From NCBI GenBank assembly GCA_029264635.1, contig JARIAA010000225.1:1-21010 (forward strand): 21,010 nucleotides of DNA, read 5' to 3'. The DNA is from Psychrobacter sp. GTDB lineage: Bacteria; Pseudomonadota; Gammaproteobacteria; Pseudomonadales; Moraxellaceae. The translations under genes were made by a program, and so were the position numbers. The notes beneath the pieces are model-generated. The model saw only the letters and a list, made by a program, of their open reading frames with translations. It searched no databases and was not told where the DNA came from. Position 1 is the first letter of the stretch, and every line of letters begins with the position of its first letter. Positions 13,630-21,010 of the stretch are shown here, piece by piece.

Positions 13630-14682
13630 TTACAACCCAACCATCTTGGTGATGATCGCATAGTGGTCTTCAAACATCATGGTAGCGTCAAGCTCAGCCA
13701 GAGGTAACCAAAACGCTTGAGCAGCATCGTCGCCACCTTTCACCTTTGGCAGACCTTTGGCGTCGTTCTTGAGCTGAAAGTAAAATGCTTGGGTAAGCGT
13801 GCGTCCGCGTGCGGAGCGGTAGGGGTCATCAAAAGTATGCTGGCTGTGACAAGAGCCGCGCAGCACGGGCTCAGGGACTTTTAGCCGAGTCTCTTCACGT
13901 AGCTCACGGATGCAGGCGTCAAATAAGGTCTCTTTTGGATTTAGGAATCCGCCTGGCAATGCCCAGAGTCCTCGTCCTGGCATGCTACGGCGCTCTACTA
14001 ACAATATGTGCCCTGATTGTACAACCAAAGCATCAGCAGTCATAAATGTCGGTGGGTAAGGAGCCGACTCCCATTGTTTTTTATACTTATCAATAAAGCC
14101 TGCTTCTTCATGTAGCTGCTGATAGTGGCTCGTTTTCTTAAATTCGTTTAATACCTTACGCGTAGATTCGGGCGTGCGCTCAGGGGTAGGCGTTGCGCCC
14201 ATCAAGTAGCTGTCGCGGATGGGTGTGGCCGATAAGTTATGATAATTTGGCACCGAGACCGATGCCCAATGAGGAAACAGCGATAAGTAATAAGAAGAGC
14301 TGTCTTTTGAGTGACCGATTAGACCGATATCAGCGTTTAGATCACCAGTGACAGATTTTATGCCCGCTTGGACATACTGTAACCAGCGCGTGTCATTATA
14401 AAGTGCATCATCTAAGCCTACGCAGTGAATGCGGGCGGCCTCATCTGCTGAATAAGCACCTTGAATCATGGCGGCACGCTCAGCGACACTGAACGGATTG
14501 CGCAAACTACGCGGCAAATTCGCCGAACCGATGAGCATAATCACTTCATCAGCACGTTTTAACGCTTCATCAATGACCGCTTTATGCCCATTATGAAAGG
14601 GCTGAAAGCGACCGATAAATACCAGATAACGGTAATGCTTATTCTCTTGCTTATCTGAATGTTGCTCTGCTAATTCACTCAT
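13630..14682 (-). CDS. nadM: Bifunctional NMN adenylyltransferase / Nudix hydrolase
   Basis: 350 residues from ATG 14682. Residues 15-185 are a nucleotidyltransferase domain with GRFQPFHNGH (24-33, ATP-binding HxGH type) and the second motif SATPIR (151-156); it joins NMN and ATP to NAD. Residues 215-350 are a Nudix domain with a box at 245-267: Gly245, Glu251, then REL and EE. The box glycine before the last position is Arg266 (EETRL). In characterised fusions the Nudix half hydrolyses ADP-ribose. An in-frame TTG at 14691 touches the ribosome binding site, so the ATG is preferred. Together with NadV it makes a nicotinamide-to-NAD salvage route. No terminator lies between it and nadV. Confidence 0.95.
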   Translation of the reverse strand: MSELAEQHSDKQENKHYRYLVFIGRFQPFHNGHKAVIDEALKRADEVIMLIGSANLPRSLRNPFSVAERAAMIQGAYSADEAARIHCVGLDDALYNDTRWLQYVQAGIKSVTGDLNADIGLIGHSKDSSSYYLSLFPHWASVSVPNYHNLSATPIRDSYLMGATPTPERTPESTRKVLNEFKKTSHYQQLHEEAGFIDKYKKQWESAPYPPTFMTADALVVQSGHILLVERRSMPGRGLWALPGGFLNPKETLFDACIRELREETRLKVPEPVLRGSCHSQHTFDDPYRSARGRTLTQAFYFQLKNDAKGLPKVKGGDDAAQAFWLPLAELDATMMFEDHYAIITKMVGL

Positions 14683-14691
14683 AGACGCCAA

Positions 14692-14697
14692 CTTCCT
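14692..14697 (-). promoter_or_regulatory. Ribosome binding site deciding the nadM start
   Basis: AGGAAG on the minus strand is 9 nt before ATG 14682 and directly abuts the upstream TTG 14691, which therefore cannot be the start. Confidence 0.65.
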
Positions 14698-14871
14698 ACT
14701 ACTTATTTTTTGGGTAAAAATAATTTAATGACGCTAATACAGACACAAGCGATTAGCCGCTGACAAGTACAAAGATGTTTAGTGGTGTGTAATGACCGAT
14801 GCTGGCACATTTTAGTGCTTTTTTTAACCCATTGGTTTTGTTGTACGCTAAATACTAATTTTAAGAGTTAT

Positions 14872-14905
14872 ACAAAAAAACCCTCCTAAACAATTAGAAG
14901 GGTTT
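14872..14905 (-). terminator. Rho-independent terminator after the GST gene
   Basis: On the minus strand AAACCCT-T-CTAA / TTAG-G-AGGGTTT forms an 11-bp stem with one internal mismatch and a 4-nt loop, followed by a run of 7 or more T. It lies about 36 bp beyond the GST stop. Confidence 0.88.
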
Positions 14906-14940
14906 CACTAAACAATGAGATATTTAGCCGTTATGAAGAT

Positions 14941-15570
14941 CTACAGCGACTCAATTTTCTCTAAACCTTGCTGTTCAATCACAGCAGTTAAGCCTTCATC
15001 AGACTCAATACGTTTGATAAAGGGGCTTAGATTATTGTATTTTGATAAGTCAATCTCAAACTTCTTTGCCCACGTCAAGGTAACGTAAAGATAAATATCG
15101 GCAGTAGTCTTAGTACCCGTCAGATAATCTTGTTTACCCAGTTGCTCATTAGGCAGTCTTAACAGATCAGCGATTTTTTCTTTTGCTTTAGTTTTTAGTT
15201 CTTCTTGGGCTGATTCATCTTCGATAAACCCATCAGGACCAAATAATGGCGCAAACGCTTTATGCAGATCAGCATTCAAAAACGCTAGCCAATGCATAAT
15301 TTGTGCTTGTTCGGCAGGTGATTTATCTGCGCCAAAAATATCAGCATCAGGATAACTGGCATCAATATAGACTTGAGTAGCGATGTTTTGGGTAACAGTC
15401 GTATCACCATCAACGATAGCTGGTACCGCACCTTGCGGATTGATTTTTAAATATTCCTCTGATTTGACAGAATCATGATCTAACAGCTCAAGCTCATAAT
15501 CAGCGCCTGTCCACTCAAGGGCGGTATGCGGAACGACTGCACAAGTACCTGGAATTACATATAACTTCAT
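14941..15570 (-). CDS. Glutathione S-transferase, beta-class-like
   Basis: 209 residues from ATG 15570. The N-terminal thioredoxin-like domain starts MKLYVIPGTCAVVPH, with Cys10 in the position of the beta-class GST cysteine and His15 nearby. NPQGAVPAIV (about 49-58) contains the cis-proline that contacts glutathione, and the all-helical domain runs from about 88 to 209. Expected role: glutathione conjugation or glutathione-dependent reduction of electrophiles in the cytoplasm; the specific substrate is unknown. An in-frame ATG six codons upstream (15588) is excluded because the strong AAGGAG lies inside that extension, 6 nt before ATG 15570. It follows the alpha/beta hydrolase gene by 119 bp on the same strand and ends at its own terminator. 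Confidence 0.9.
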   Translation of the reverse strand: MKLYVIPGTCAVVPHTALEWTGADYELELLDHDSVKSEEYLKINPQGAVPAIVDGDTTVTQNIATQVYIDASYPDADIFGADKSPAEQAQIMHWLAFLNADLHKAFAPLFGPDGFIEDESAQEELKTKAKEKIADLLRLPNEQLGKQDYLTGTKTTADIYLYVTLTWAKKFEIDLSKYNNLSPFIKRIESDEGLTAVIEQQGLEKIESL

Positions 15571-15576
15571 AACATA

Positions 15577-15582
15577 CTCCTT
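15577..15582 (-). promoter_or_regulatory. Ribosome binding site deciding the GST start
   Basis: AAGGAG on the minus strand lies 6 nt before ATG 15570 and downstream of the alternative ATG 15588. Confidence 0.75.
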
Positions 15583-15689
15583 TATCATTATTTATTTATC
15601 TATCATGTTTTATTGACGTTATAAAGTTTAACTAATCATAGGAGTTTATTGGGTTATCTTATGTGAAGTTAATTTGAATAGATGTAAAG

Positions 15690-16628
15690 TCATTTTGCAT
15701 GTCTATTAATCCACGCTGCAACCGTTGGCCACACCTCTTTAGCTGCATTACGACTCATCATAATACGGCTGTGGGTATAATCATCCAAGTCTCCATGGCT
15801 AACCGAGTATTCACGAAATACATTATCAAAATTGTCAAAGGCGTCAAAAAACGATCTACAGCCATCGGTTGGCGAGATAAAGTCATCACCTTTGGCACTA
15901 ATGGCATAAATGGGCGTCGTAATCTTCGGCATGTACTGACGGTAATCAAAGCTTTCGTCGTAACGAAGATGGGGGTTTTTTTGATAAATAGCGTCTTGAT
16001 GCGCGACGCTACTTTTAAAATTCTTATTTAAATTCCAATCAAACCACTGGGTCATCGTGTAATAACTTTCGTTAATAGGCCCCATTTTAAGTTTCTTTGC
16101 CGGGATGTAACCAAATAGGCGCGTGAATAATTTGGCAGCGACTATCTTATTGTGATTTTTGCGGTTTATAATCGCGCCGAATGCTTGGCAGGCAAACATA
16201 GTGATACTATTTAGCTGGGCGATGTAACGTGGGTTTTGAACTAAGAACATGGTCAAACCAATGCCGCCACCGCTATGGGTAACGCAGTGCAAGTTATCCA
16301 ACGCCAATTCATTCAATAAATGCTCAAAAGTGGCTGCAAAATCATAAGTGGCTACCGTCTCAAAGTTAAATTTATGTTTTGGTACTGAGCTGTGCCCATG
16401 CCCACGCCACTCCATAATATAGCAGTGATGACCAAGGCCGGCTAAATACTCTGCCATTTTTAAGCAGGTGTGTTTGTCCGAAAATGTGCCATGGGTGAAT
16501 AGTATGTTTTGTATTTTCGCCTGAGAGCTATCAGCTGCAATTGTACGTACTGTGTCATCAATAATCTTCCAAACCGCGATTTGCTCATCATCTTTTGTGC
16601 TCACTAGGCTTAGCGTTTCTGTCATCAT
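15690..16628 (-). CDS. Alpha/beta fold hydrolase, unknown substrate
   Basis: 312 residues from ATG 16628. An oxyanion HG (LFTHGTFSDKHT, 43-54), the elbow THSGGG (117-122, nucleophile Ser119), the EWRGHGHSS segment (73-81), an Asp candidate in AKGDDF (248-249) and a His candidate in VSHGDLDD (278) build a full alpha/beta hydrolase. Note the elbow is HSGGG, with Thr in the place of the usual first Gly. There is no signal peptide. The open frame extends six codons upstream to a TTG, but the ATG pair at 16628/16625 is more likely; the ribosome binding site is weak (GAG about 9 nt away). It may be co-transcribed with the GST gene. Substrate unknown. Confidence 0.8.
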   Translation of the reverse strand: MMTETLSLVSTKDDEQIAVWKIIDDTVRTIAADSSQAKIQNILFTHGTFSDKHTCLKMAEYLAGLGHHCYIMEWRGHGHSSVPKHKFNFETVATYDFAATFEHLLNELALDNLHCVTHSGGGIGLTMFLVQNPRYIAQLNSITMFACQAFGAIINRKNHNKIVAAKLFTRLFGYIPAKKLKMGPINESYYTMTQWFDWNLNKNFKSSVAHQDAIYQKNPHLRYDESFDYRQYMPKITTPIYAISAKGDDFISPTDGCRSFFDAFDNFDNVFREYSVSHGDLDDYTHSRIMMSRNAAKEVWPTVAAWINRHAK

Positions 16629-17025
16629 AAAAATGGTCTCGTTCAAGTTTATTATTATAAGTAAGTAGGTTTTTCATCAGTCAAAAATAGAAGGATGGTA
16701 ATGCTTGAGAATTAACGTTACCGTCTTAATATACTTACTAATAGATACCGTATTTGCACTAGAATAGCTTCATAGCATTTATGTTCTCGATCTGACTATT
16801 AAAAAAACCAATAGTAGCCATTTATGACAGTTGAAGTTAAATCACAGTAGCGCAGTCGGAATTATCGCTTGAGTGCGATATAATACTGGTTATAACTTCT
16901 GAAATCGCAGTCAAACCAAGGTAATATAGCCATACACTGTGATGATAGTCTGCCCATTTTCCAACATTCACGACACTAAAGCCACGACTGTTATCGCATT
17001 TGTGTCATAACGCATAGGAAATATT
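16629..17025. other. 397-bp divergent intergenic region upstream of nfuA
   Basis: No ORF is supported. The nfuA promoter candidate with an embedded dyad lies at 16856-16884. The promoter of the divergent hydrolase should lie near 16640-16740, but I could not choose one with confidence. Confidence 0.5.
16856..16884 (+). promoter_or_regulatory. Candidate nfuA promoter with a dyad in the spacer
   Basis: A perfect -10 TATAAT lies at 16879-16884. The hexamer 17 bp upstream (TCGGAA, 16856-16861) is a poor -35. A perfect inverted repeat TATCGC-TTGAGT-GCGATA (16863-16880) fills the spacer and enters the -10, where a bound protein would block or aid polymerase. A weak -35 plus a spacer dyad suggests regulation. 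It does not match the IscR sites I know. Confidence 0.5.
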
Positions 17026-17706
17026 ATGAGTGAGTACAACCAAACTGATAGTTTAGACCCGTCTGCCGACTTTGAGTCCGCATTAGATACTGAGCAAACT
17101 GAGATTAAAAGTAATATTACCATTACTGAATCAGCGCAAGGTTACTTGGCCGATTTGTTATCAAAACAAGATACTGATGGTATTGGCGTACGTATCTTCG
17201 TCGAGCATCCAGGTACGCCGCGCGCTGAATGCTGTATGGCATATAACCAGCCAGGCGAAGAGGACAACGCTGATCTGCGTTTTGACTATGAGAATTTTTC
17301 TGCTTTTATTGAGGCGTCGTCCGTCCCTTATTTAGAGGATGCGGTCATTGATTATAATAAAGATCGTTTTGGTGGTCAGCTTACCTTTCGTGCGCCGAAC
17401 TCGAAAGTACCGAAAGTCGGGGCGGATGCCAGTGTTGAAGAGCGCATCAATTACATCTTGCAGTCGGAGATTAACCCTGGTCTAGCAGCTCACGGCGGCA
17501 TGGTGGATTTGCTAGAGCTGATTGACGAAGAGGGCGTTGGCCTAACCGCTGTATTAAAATTCGGTGGTGGTTGCCAAGGTTGTTCAGCCGTTGATATGAC
17601 GCTGCGTCAAGGGGTTGAAGTACAGCTTAAGCAGCAAATCCCAGAGCTGACCCAAGTGATCGACGAGACTGATCATACCCGTACAGAAAACGCCTACTAC
17701 AAATAA
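17026..17706 (+). CDS. nfuA: Fe-S biogenesis protein NfuA
   Basis: 226 residues. Residues 30-125 form a degenerate A-type (IscA-like) domain (HPGTPRAECCMAY at 61-73), and residues 135-226 the Nfu domain with GGGCQGCSAVD, whose Cys183 and Cys186 hold a bridging [4Fe-4S] cluster across a dimer. The protein carries Fe-S clusters to apo-enzymes and matters under oxidative stress or iron limitation. It is longer than E. coli NfuA (about 191 residues) mainly through an acidic N-terminal extension of about 29 residues. AGGA 6 nt upstream supports the ATG. The terminator at 17768-17798 separates it from metY, so it is monocistronic. Confidence 0.96.
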   Translation: MSEYNQTDSLDPSADFESALDTEQTEIKSNITITESAQGYLADLLSKQDTDGIGVRIFVEHPGTPRAECCMAYNQPGEEDNADLRFDYENFSAFIEASSVPYLEDAVIDYNKDRFGGQLTFRAPNSKVPKVGADASVEERINYILQSEINPGLAAHGGMVDLLELIDEEGVGLTAVLKFGGGCQGCSAVDMTLRQGVEVQLKQQIPELTQVIDETDHTRTENAYYK

Positions 17707-17767
17707 AGGCTTAACCGTGGATAGAGGCGCAACAAGCGCTGAATAAATTGCTATTCTTTTCATAAAG

Positions 17768-17798
17768 AAGCTGAGTTATGATGAACTCAGCTTTTTTT
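17768..17798 (+). terminator. Rho-independent terminator after nfuA
   Basis: AAGCTGAGTT (17768-17777) pairs perfectly with AACTCAGCTT (17784-17793) around ATGATG, followed by T7. Confidence 0.92.
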
Positions 17799-17867
17799 AT
17801 TGCTATGATTTAGACAATAACTTTTTTAAAGACAATTTTTTAACCACTACGTTTTCAACCAATACCT

Positions 17868-17872
17868 AGGAG
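17868..17872 (+). promoter_or_regulatory. Ribosome binding site deciding the metY start
   Basis: AGGAG is 6 nt before ATG 17879. An in-frame GTG (17876) and an out-of-frame ATG-TGA (17874) lie closer and are less suitable. Confidence 0.7.
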
Positions 17873-17878
17873 TATGTG

Positions 17879-19213
17879 ATGAGTGATGGACAACCAGATA
17901 ATAATACCGAGAATAGCCCTAAAAATTCGCAGCACCTTTCGCAGCATCTAGAGACTTTGGCGATTCATGCTGGTTACACGGTGGAGCCAACGACCAAAGC
18001 CGTAGCGGTGCCCATTTATCATACCAGCTCATATGCTTTTGATGATACCCAACATGGGGCAGATTTGTTTGATCTAAAAGTCGCGGGCAATATCTATACG
18101 CGCATCATGAATCCGACCAATGCTGTGTTAGAAGAACGCGTGGCAGCGCTTGAGGGCGGAATAGGCGGGATTGCCGTCGCCTCTGGTATGGCGGCAATTA
18201 CCTATACGGTTCAAACCATTTGTGAGATGGGTGACAATATCGTCGCTGTCTCGACATTATATGGCGGTACGTATAATTTATTTGCGCATACTTTACCGCG
18301 TCAAGGCATTGAAGTACGCTTCTTTGATTATAAAAACCCTGAATCTATCCGTGATTTAATCGATGAGAAGACTAAAATGGTCTTTGCAGAGAGTATTGGT
18401 AATCCACTTGGTAATATCATTGATATTCAGGCGCTCAGTGATATCGCTCATGAATATGGGGTGCCAGTGGTGATCGATAACACCGTCGCGACGCCCGCGC
18501 TTTGCCGTCCCTTTGAGTTTGGGGCCGATATCGTGGTGCACTCATTGACCAAATATATGAGTGGGACAGGTACATCTATTGGCGGTGCTATTATCGATAG
18601 CGGTACATTTGCATGGGGTGATTATCCTGAACGTTTTCCACTTTTGAATGAGCCAGATATTAGCTATCATGGCGTCAACTTTGTCAAAGACGTGGGCGCC
18701 GCCGCCTTTATTGCTCGTGCTCGCGTTGCGCCCCTACGCAACACTGGTGCAGCTCTAAGTCCGCTCAATGCCTTTAGTATTCTCCAAGGTATGGAGACGT
18801 TAAGCTTACGTATGGAGCGTCATGTGCAAAACGCGCAAGCGGTGGCTGAGTATCTCAAAAGCCACGATAAAGTAGCTTGGATTAAGTATGCAGGCTTGTC
18901 TGATCACCCAGACCATGAGCTTGCGAAAAAGTACACGAAAGGCACGCCATCAGCGATTTTGACTTTTGGCGTAAAAGGTGGCCGTGATGCTGGCGCGCGT
19001 TTCATCGATGCGCTACAGCTCATTACGCGTCTGGTCAATATTGGCGATGCAAAATCGCTGGCAAGCCATCCTGCGACGACCACTCATCGTCAATTGAATG
19101 AGCAAGAACTTGAGCAGGCAGGCGTGAGTGTCGATATGGTGCGCTTATCCATTGGTATTGAGCATATTGACGATATTAAAGCCGATTTAGAGCAAGCGTT
19201 AGCGTCTGCTTAG
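17879..19213 (+). CDS. metY: O-acetylhomoserine sulfhydrylase (aminocarboxypropyltransferase)
   Basis: 444 residues, typical of the long MetY branch of Cys/Met-metabolism PLP enzymes. It makes homocysteine from O-acetylhomoserine and sulfide (direct sulfhydrylation) in methionine synthesis. The PLP lysine is Lys225 in HSLTKYMSGTG; Asp200 (VVIDNT) contacts the pyridine nitrogen; YTRIMNPT (73-80) supplies phosphate contacts from the partner subunit; ASGMAA (101-106) is the PLP phosphate loop. The family ending RLSIGIEHIDDI is present. The first 23 residues are polar and variable. No riboswitch is visible in the roughly 80 nt between the nfuA terminator and the start. The gene ends at a shared terminator with the convergent kinase gene. 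Confidence 0.93.
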   Translation: MSDGQPDNNTENSPKNSQHLSQHLETLAIHAGYTVEPTTKAVAVPIYHTSSYAFDDTQHGADLFDLKVAGNIYTRIMNPTNAVLEERVAALEGGIGGIAVASGMAAITYTVQTICEMGDNIVAVSTLYGGTYNLFAHTLPRQGIEVRFFDYKNPESIRDLIDEKTKMVFAESIGNPLGNIIDIQALSDIAHEYGVPVVIDNTVATPALCRPFEFGADIVVHSLTKYMSGTGTSIGGAIIDSGTFAWGDYPERFPLLNEPDISYHGVNFVKDVGAAAFIARARVAPLRNTGAALSPLNAFSILQGMETLSLRMERHVQNAQAVAEYLKSHDKVAWIKYAGLSDHPDHELAKKYTKGTPSAILTFGVKGGRDAGARFIDALQLITRLVNIGDAKSLASHPATTTHRQLNEQELEQAGVSVDMVRLSIGIEHIDDIKADLEQALASA

Positions 19214-19263
19214 TGAGAATATTTTTGCTTAATATATAATGTCATGTGAAATAAATGACAAAC

Positions 19264-19296
19264 AAAAAGCCCATGTCGGTCTGATATGGGCTTTTT
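19264..19296. terminator. Bidirectional terminator between metY and the PfkB kinase gene
   Basis: AAAAAGCCCAT (19264-19274) pairs with ATGGGCTTTTT (19286-19296), extended inside by three more pairs (one G-U) around GGTCT. A5 and T5 flanks give U-tails both ways. Confidence 0.92.
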
Positions 19297-19350
19297 GGTA
19301 TCTGCCGTTTATGCTCTTTACTGTTTATGCAACGTAAACTAAGCAAGTAT

Positions 19351-20373
19351 TTATACAGTCAGGATGCGGCGTGCGATATCTTGATAGTCTTGTGAGACTA
19401 AACGTGGGCCAAACTGTTGAATGACTCGGCTTGCCACTTCACTAGCGAGACGCCCACATTCTGGCAAAGTGTATTGCTGTGATAGAGCATACAAAAATGC
19501 GCCCGCATAGTTATCACCAGCACCATTGGTATCAACCACACTCGCTACTTTGGGTGTCGGTATCTCATGAAAGCTCACTTCATCCGCCTCTTTCTCAGGT
19601 TTATGCGCAATCATAGCGCCATTGGCACCATCAGTGACGACGGCAATTTGGCAATAATCAAGTAGTGCCCGTGCAGAAGCTTTGAGCTGTTTTTTCTCAG
19701 TGAACAGACGCGCCTCTTCGCTATTACAGAAGATTACGGCCACTTTATTACCCAGCATATTTAGCAAACCAGCCTTTGCAAATTTGACTACCGCAGGATC
19801 AGCAAAACTGACCGCAATTTGGGCACCATGAATCCCTGCCTGTTGGCGCAAACGGGTCATTGCTGGCTGAATACCCTCAGACATTGCCAAATAACCTTCT
19901 ATATACAACCAATCTGCTTGCGTTAATGCGTCGAAATCGACGTTTTCGGCAGTAATATCGCTTGAGGTGCCAAGGTAGGTTTGCATCGTACGTTCGCCGT
20001 CATCGGTCACGGCAACCACACAGGATCCTGTCACGCCGCCTGCATGGATGGATTTTTCTGAAGTAGCGACGCCTGCTTGGTTTAAATCCTTTAGATAAAA
20101 CGAGCCTTGCTCATCGTCACCTACGCGGCAGGCATAAAAAGGTTTACCGCCTAAGCTTGCAAAGGTAAACATCGTATTAGCTGCTGAGCCGCCACCTGCT
20201 TTTTTGGTTAATTTGATTTCCGCCAGCCTCAAAAAAGCCAATACTTGCTGCTGTTCCTCAAAATTTGCCAAGGTCATATTGCCTTTGGTCAGCTCAGTTT
20301 CTTCTAAGGCGGCATCGCTTAGCACAAATTCATAGTCGACTAAAGCATTACCTATCGCCATTACATCGTACAT
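19351..20373 (-). CDS. PfkB-family kinase, adenosine-kinase-like
   Basis: 340 residues. Ribokinase/PfkB signature 1 lies at about 59-76 (AGGGSAANTMF, then ASLGG), and signature 2 DTNGAGDNYAGAF starts at 281, with Asp287 as the catalytic base in GAGD. The start MYDVMAIGNALVDYE and the DTNGAGD variant recall adenosine kinases, so ATP-dependent phosphorylation of adenosine or a related nucleoside is likely; sugar or inosine substrates cannot be excluded by reading alone. GGGAGAG 7 nt before the ATG supports the start. It follows rsmI by 49 bp on the same strand with no terminator and is probably in the same transcript. Cytoplasmic. Confidence 0.85.
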   Translation of the reverse strand: MYDVMAIGNALVDYEFVLSDAALEETELTKGNMTLANFEEQQQVLAFLRLAEIKLTKKAGGGSAANTMFTFASLGGKPFYACRVGDDEQGSFYLKDLNQAGVATSEKSIHAGGVTGSCVVAVTDDGERTMQTYLGTSSDITAENVDFDALTQADWLYIEGYLAMSEGIQPAMTRLRQQAGIHGAQIAVSFADPAVVKFAKAGLLNMLGNKVAVIFCNSEEARLFTEKKQLKASARALLDYCQIAVVTDGANGAMIAHKPEKEADEVSFHEIPTPKVASVVDTNGAGDNYAGAFLYALSQQYTLPECGRLASEVASRVIQQFGPRLVSQDYQDIARRILTV

Positions 20374-20422
20374 AATTTATCTCTCCCATTTTAATAGTAA
20401 AACAAAATAGTGGTTTAATGGA

Positions 20423-21010
20423 TTACTCAGCTTGCAGCTCAAGAAGGCGCTGATATAAAGCGTTCTTTTTGACACCAGTGATATCAGCTGCTAGAGCCGC
20501 CGCCTTTTTGACGGACATATCCTCAAGCAGGCGCTGCAATAGCTTGTCGTGAACACTGATATCATCATCGTCTTGGGCTGCGTTTACGCCTGCGACGACT
20601 ACAACTATCTCGCCACGTTGCTGATTGTCATCGACCTTAACAAAGTCAATCAGCTCCCCAAAGGTTGTCTTGTGTACAGTCTCAAAGGTTTTGGTCAGCT
20701 CGCGACAAAAAGTGACCTCACGCTCTGCACCAAACACGTCTGCCATATCTTGGAGGCTTGCTAGGATACGATGCGGCGCTTCATAAAATATGAGCGTCTC
20801 AGTGTGCAACTTTAGTGCCGACAGCTGTTTTTGGCGACCATGAGTTTTTGCAGGCAAAAAACCAATAAAGCTAAAACGATCAGACGGTAGTCCTGCTACT
20901 GATAGCGCTGCGATAGCCGCTGATGCACCGATAATGGGCGAGACCCTGACGCCAGCAGCGTGCGCCGCTTGTACTAGCTGAAAACCTGGGTCACTGACCA
21001 GAGGCGTTCC
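20423..21010 (-). CDS. rsmI: 16S rRNA 2'-O-ribose C1402 methyltransferase RsmI, N-terminal part outside window
   Basis: 195 residues are visible; the frame is open to the window edge, so roughly the first 90 residues of a ~285-residue protein are missing. The fragment begins GTPLVSDPGF, the SAM-pocket motif of the tetrapyrrole-methylase-like fold, and continues with GASAAIAALSVAGLPSDRF and EAPHRI (77-82), all strong RsmI marks. The C-terminal helical tail ends KNALYQRLLELQAE. The enzyme methylates the ribose of C1402 in the ribosomal P site. A shorter reading from the internal TTG at 20857 would remove the SAM site and is not the gene start. Confidence 0.95.
   Translation of the reverse strand, partial: GTPLVSDPGFQLVQAAHAAGVRVSPIIGASAAIAALSVAGLPSDRFSFIGFLPAKTHGRQKQLSALKLHTETLIFYEAPHRILASLQDMADVFGAEREVTFCRELTKTFETVHKTTFGELIDFVKVDDNQQRGEIVVVVAGVNAAQDDDDISVHDKLLQRLLEDMSVKKAAALAADITGVKKNALYQRLLELQAE

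Noticed and set aside
15699..16031. 110-codon plus frame inside the second alpha/beta hydrolase gene
   Set aside because: Antisense shadow of a gene with a complete hydrolase pattern.
17799..17878. SAM or other riboswitch before metY
   Set aside because: Only about 80 nt separate the nfuA terminator from the start codon, with no multi-stem fold and no terminator of its own.
17874..17881. ATGTGATG start-stop element at the metY start
   Set aside because: The ATG-TGA is only 1 nt from the Shine-Dalgarno and explained as chance overlap with the real ATG.
20423..20857. A short 144-residue protein starting at the internal TTG 20857
   Set aside because: The frame continues upstream to the window edge with clear RsmI sequence, including the SAM-binding GTPLVSDPG; the short form is only an artefact of the cut.
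1..21010. Phage, transposon, toxin-antitoxin, CRISPR, tRNA or rRNA content
   Set aside because: I saw no transposase or integrase motif, no spaced repeat array, no tRNA-like cloverleaf with a T-loop motif and no paired small genes of toxin-antitoxin type.

Overview
The window reads as ordinary chromosomal DNA from a gammaproteobacterium of the Moraxellaceae, most likely Psychrobacter. The base composition is moderately AT-rich. Recognisable genes include an ExoX-type exonuclease, NfuA, a type B ribosomal protein L31 and a nadM/nadV nicotinamide salvage pair. The genus is inferred from gene content and protein character, not from any database search. I found no rRNA, tRNA, CRISPR array, transposon, integrase or recognisable defence system.

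Layout. Positions 1-2571 (+): the 3' end of an acetyl-CoA acetyltransferase gene, an acetoin/diacetyl reductase-like SDR, an ISOC-type isochorismatase-family hydrolase and a secreted DUF1287 protein. Positions 2682-6574: psd (-), dtd (+), a membrane-anchored M23 peptidase (-), exoX (+) and an alpha/beta hydrolase (-). This stretch alternates strands; two of its convergent pairs touch or overlap with no terminator between them. Positions 6575-7038: a 464-bp gene-free stretch unusually rich in short perfect hairpins. Positions 7039-9436: a LOG-family phosphoribohydrolase (+) converging on a FAD-dependent oxidoreductase of unknown substrate (-). Positions 9990-11095 (+): a COG4315-type lipoprotein and L31 type B.

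Positions 11206-16628 all lie on the minus strand. Read in transcription order they are an alpha/beta hydrolase, a beta-class GST, nadM, nadV and an SGNH hydrolase. NadV (nicotinamide to NMN) and NadM (NMN to NAD, with a Nudix domain) form a complete two-step nicotinamide salvage route. The SGNH gene overlaps the end of nadV by 7 bp and is probably translationally coupled to it. Positions 17026-19213 (+): nfuA (Fe-S delivery) and metY (O-acetylhomoserine sulfhydrylase). Positions 19351-21010 (-): the 3' part of rsmI, followed by a PfkB/adenosine-kinase-type kinase.

Transcription units are cleanly bounded by intrinsic terminators. Four serve convergent genes from both sides (about 2626-2670, 7775-7812, 11131-11162, 19264-19296). 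No exotic system is evident. The best leads for follow-up are non-coding: the hairpin cluster at 6679-6981, the dyads at the nadV and nfuA promoters, and the unexplained leader upstream of L31. The protein leads are changed family motifs in Dtd and NadM, and the orphan FAD enzyme.
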